A stretch of 26,082 nucleotides of DNA, taken from positions 1-26,082 of the forward strand of contig JBNKZD010000098.1 in NCBI GenBank assembly GCA_050301235.1, given 5' to 3'. The position numbers and the translations under genes were made by a program. The stretch is from JAFGIN01 sp050301235. GTDB lineage: Bacteria; Fibrobacterota; Chitinivibrionia; Chitinivibrionales; Chitinispirillaceae. The notes under the pieces are model-generated. The model searched no databases and was not told the origin of the DNA. It saw nothing but the letters and a program-made list of their open reading frames with translations. Positions 24,678-26,082 of the stretch are shown here, one piece after another (position 1 is the first letter of the stretch; every line of letters starts with the position of its first letter).

Positions 24678-25772
24678 TTGATTAAATTTGTAAATAGACA
24701 ATTTGTTATCTGGCATCTTTTTCTGGTGCCTGCTCTATCCTTACTCTTTGTGCTGCCAGTTTTTTCAAAGACTGCTGTGCCTGTTTTTCTCCTCACCGGA
24801 CAGTCGAATATGTCTGGTTATGCTTCAGCCAACGATCTTACCGCCGATCAGAAGCAGAATGTTGAAAATGTGAAAATTTACGTTGATATGACCTGGGAGA
24901 ATAACGGAAAGTTAAAAAAGTGGTTGACCCTTGGACCTGGTTTCGGAAGTTCTGCTAATAATATTGGTCCGGAACTCTACATCGGAAGAACTTTGTCAGA
25001 AAAGTTACCTGGTACAAAAATTGCACTTGTTAAGGTGTGTTGTGGATCAACATATCTTGGTAACTACGCGTCGAAAGCTAACGATTGCTGGGTGCCGCCA
25101 AGTTCTAATAACGGAAATGCCGGGCCACATTACAAACGAATGCTGAACGCTATTGATGCAGCTTTTAAAGCATTCAATTCTGCATATGATACCACAAAGT
25201 ATACTCCACGGTGGGCTGGATTTGTTTGGCTTCAGGGAGAATTCGATGGCCAGATTAAGTTCCTTGCCGATGCTTACGAAGCAAATCTTACCTATCTAAT
25301 TAATGATGTTCGCAAAGACCTGAAGATCAATGATCTTCCCGCCATAATTCCAATGATCGATGTTCAGGGCAGCTGGCAATACAATTCTATTGTCAGAGCG
25401 GCAGAGGTGGCGGTGACTAAGAAGCTCAAAAATGTGGATACGCTTGATACCAAGGGTTTTCCAACTGATAATGTTCATTACAAGGCTCAGGGGCAGGTCA
25501 AAATTGGGACTATAACAGCTCAGCGGTGGTTGGATATGAATTATGTCTATGACCCAAGTGTTGGTATCGATATGAACAACAAATTGCCAACTGCTATTTC
25601 TCTGCACACAAGTCAGACACCGGACGGTAATATGATTGACTTATCGGGAAGAAAAATTTCTGCTATTCAGGGTACATCTCCGGGCAATATATTATCCAGC
25701 AGAAGTGTTTATATTGTTACAAAAAATGAACATGGATCTGAAGGAACAAGAATTCTTAAAATGGATAAGTGA
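24678..25772 (+). CDS. Secreted SASA/CE6-like carbohydrate esterase with T9SS-like tail
   Basis: 364 residues from the TTG start. A signal peptide (helix HLFLVPALSLLFVLPVF, residues 13-29) is followed by a SASA-family SGNH-like hydrolase fold. Visible are Ser43 in LTGQSNMSG (nucleophile), WLQGEFD (the WxQGExD block typical of CE6 and sialate esterases) and Asp264/His267 in DNVHYKAQGQ. Such enzymes remove acetyl groups from xylan, sialic acid or other glycans. The C-terminal tail (from about 310) reads IDLSGRKI, then RSVYIV and RILKM, the pattern of a short T9SS sorting domain, so it is probably exported and attached outside the cell. It is divergent from the Na+/sugar symporter. The true substrate is not decided by sequence; acetylated plant polysaccharide would fit. 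Confidence 0.82.
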   Translation: MIKFVNRQFVIWHLFLVPALSLLFVLPVFSKTAVPVFLLTGQSNMSGYASANDLTADQKQNVENVKIYVDMTWENNGKLKKWLTLGPGFGSSANNIGPELYIGRTLSEKLPGTKIALVKVCCGSTYLGNYASKANDCWVPPSSNNGNAGPHYKRMLNAIDAAFKAFNSAYDTTKYTPRWAGFVWLQGEFDGQIKFLADAYEANLTYLINDVRKDLKINDLPAIIPMIDVQGSWQYNSIVRAAEVAVTKKLKNVDTLDTKGFPTDNVHYKAQGQVKIGTITAQRWLDMNYVYDPSVGIDMNNKLPTAISLHTSQTPDGNMIDLSGRKISAIQGTSPGNILSSRSVYIVTKNEHGSEGTRILKMDK

Positions 25773-26082
25773 ATTATATCCAATAAGATAGTAATGATTC
25801 TGCTTACATTTGTGATATTGAATACCTGATCATTTCCGTAAATTGTGTCGACTTTCACCCACAATACTGACTGCTGCTGTTCTGAATTCCATTGTTCAAT
25901 TTGATATGGTAAAGAGCGATTACCTGAGGTGGTGAATCGCAGATCCGATCATCAAGTCGTGCTTCAGTGAAATCGAATACCCTTATTGATGATTTAGGTC
26001 GCCCCATGATACTAAAATACCTTGTTCCGGATTTAAAACGAAAACACGTAGAAATATACTACAACCTAAACTCGGCGATAGC
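25773..26082. other. 310-bp end region, nothing convincing
   Basis: No clear gene, repeat or terminator is seen. An open frame starts at an ATG at 26006 (MILKYLVPDLKRKHVEIYY) and runs off the window end; it has only AGG eight bases upstream and might be the start of a next gene. A 50-residue frame on the minus strand (25855-26007) is likely chance. Confidence 0.35.

Noticed and set aside
25855..26007. 50-residue open frame on the minus strand starting MGRPKSSIR
   Set aside because: It has no ribosome site at proper distance, no recognisable family and overlaps an equally weak frame on the other strand.
1..26082. tRNA, rRNA, riboswitch or phage attachment sites
   Set aside because: Reading both strands by eye I found no cloverleaf with a conserved T-arm, no rRNA stretch and no riboswitch core I recognise; a covariance search would be more sensitive.

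Overview
The window looks like a chromosomal segment of an anaerobic, fermentative bacterium of the Fibrobacterota-Chlorobi-Bacteroidota (FCB) group. My best guess is a relative of the Fibrobacterota / Chitinispirillia. The reasons are two PorU-like C25 peptidases with a C-terminal type IX secretion (T9SS)-style domain, a secreted esterase with a T9SS-like tail, a biotin-dependent Na+-pumping oxaloacetate decarboxylase, and a giant 2-hydroxyacyl-CoA dehydratase activase fusion typical of strict anaerobes. This placement is inference from gene content only. I saw no rRNA, tRNA, CRISPR array or intact transposase.

Layout. 1-759: the 3' end of an upstream gene whose stop overlaps the start of a small putative lipoprotein. 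760-1367: non-coding DNA rich in dispersed repeats (CACGAAA units, a GC-rich hairpin repeat carrying a short inserted palindrome, two perfect stem-loops). 1368-3131 (minus): a transglutaminase-like protein of unknown role, divergent from a 1442-residue activase (3404-7732). A nested inverted repeat between them may carry part of the activase promoter. 7733-8086: a second cluster of the hairpin repeats. 8087-16301: a tandem pair of PorU-like C25 peptidases of 1337 and 1336 residues. 16381-17502: a broken hybrid histidine kinase. 17665-20903 (minus): an oadG-oadA-oadB operon, with birA just upstream (21038-21817, minus). 22501-24357 (minus): a vSGLT-type Na+/sugar symporter with a clear terminator. 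24678-25772 (plus, divergent from the symporter): a secreted SASA/CE6-like esterase. 25773-26082: nothing convincing.

How it fits together. OadA carries the biotin-accepting EAMKMET motif, BirA is the enzyme that would biotinylate it, and OadB/OadG would turn oxaloacetate decarboxylation into a Na+ gradient. The neighbouring symporter has the Na+ and sugar site residues of vSGLT/SGLT1 and could spend that gradient on sugar uptake. The divergent esterase could remove acyl groups from polysaccharide outside the cell. The two C25 proteins resemble the T9SS sortase PorU, which cleaves sorting domains of the kind seen on the esterase. The most unusual points are the tandem PorU-like pair, the single-chain activase with two complete sets of cluster-binding cysteines, the kinase remnant whose frame is restored by removing one A from an A5 run, and a 23-bp palindrome inserted in a GC-rich repeat.
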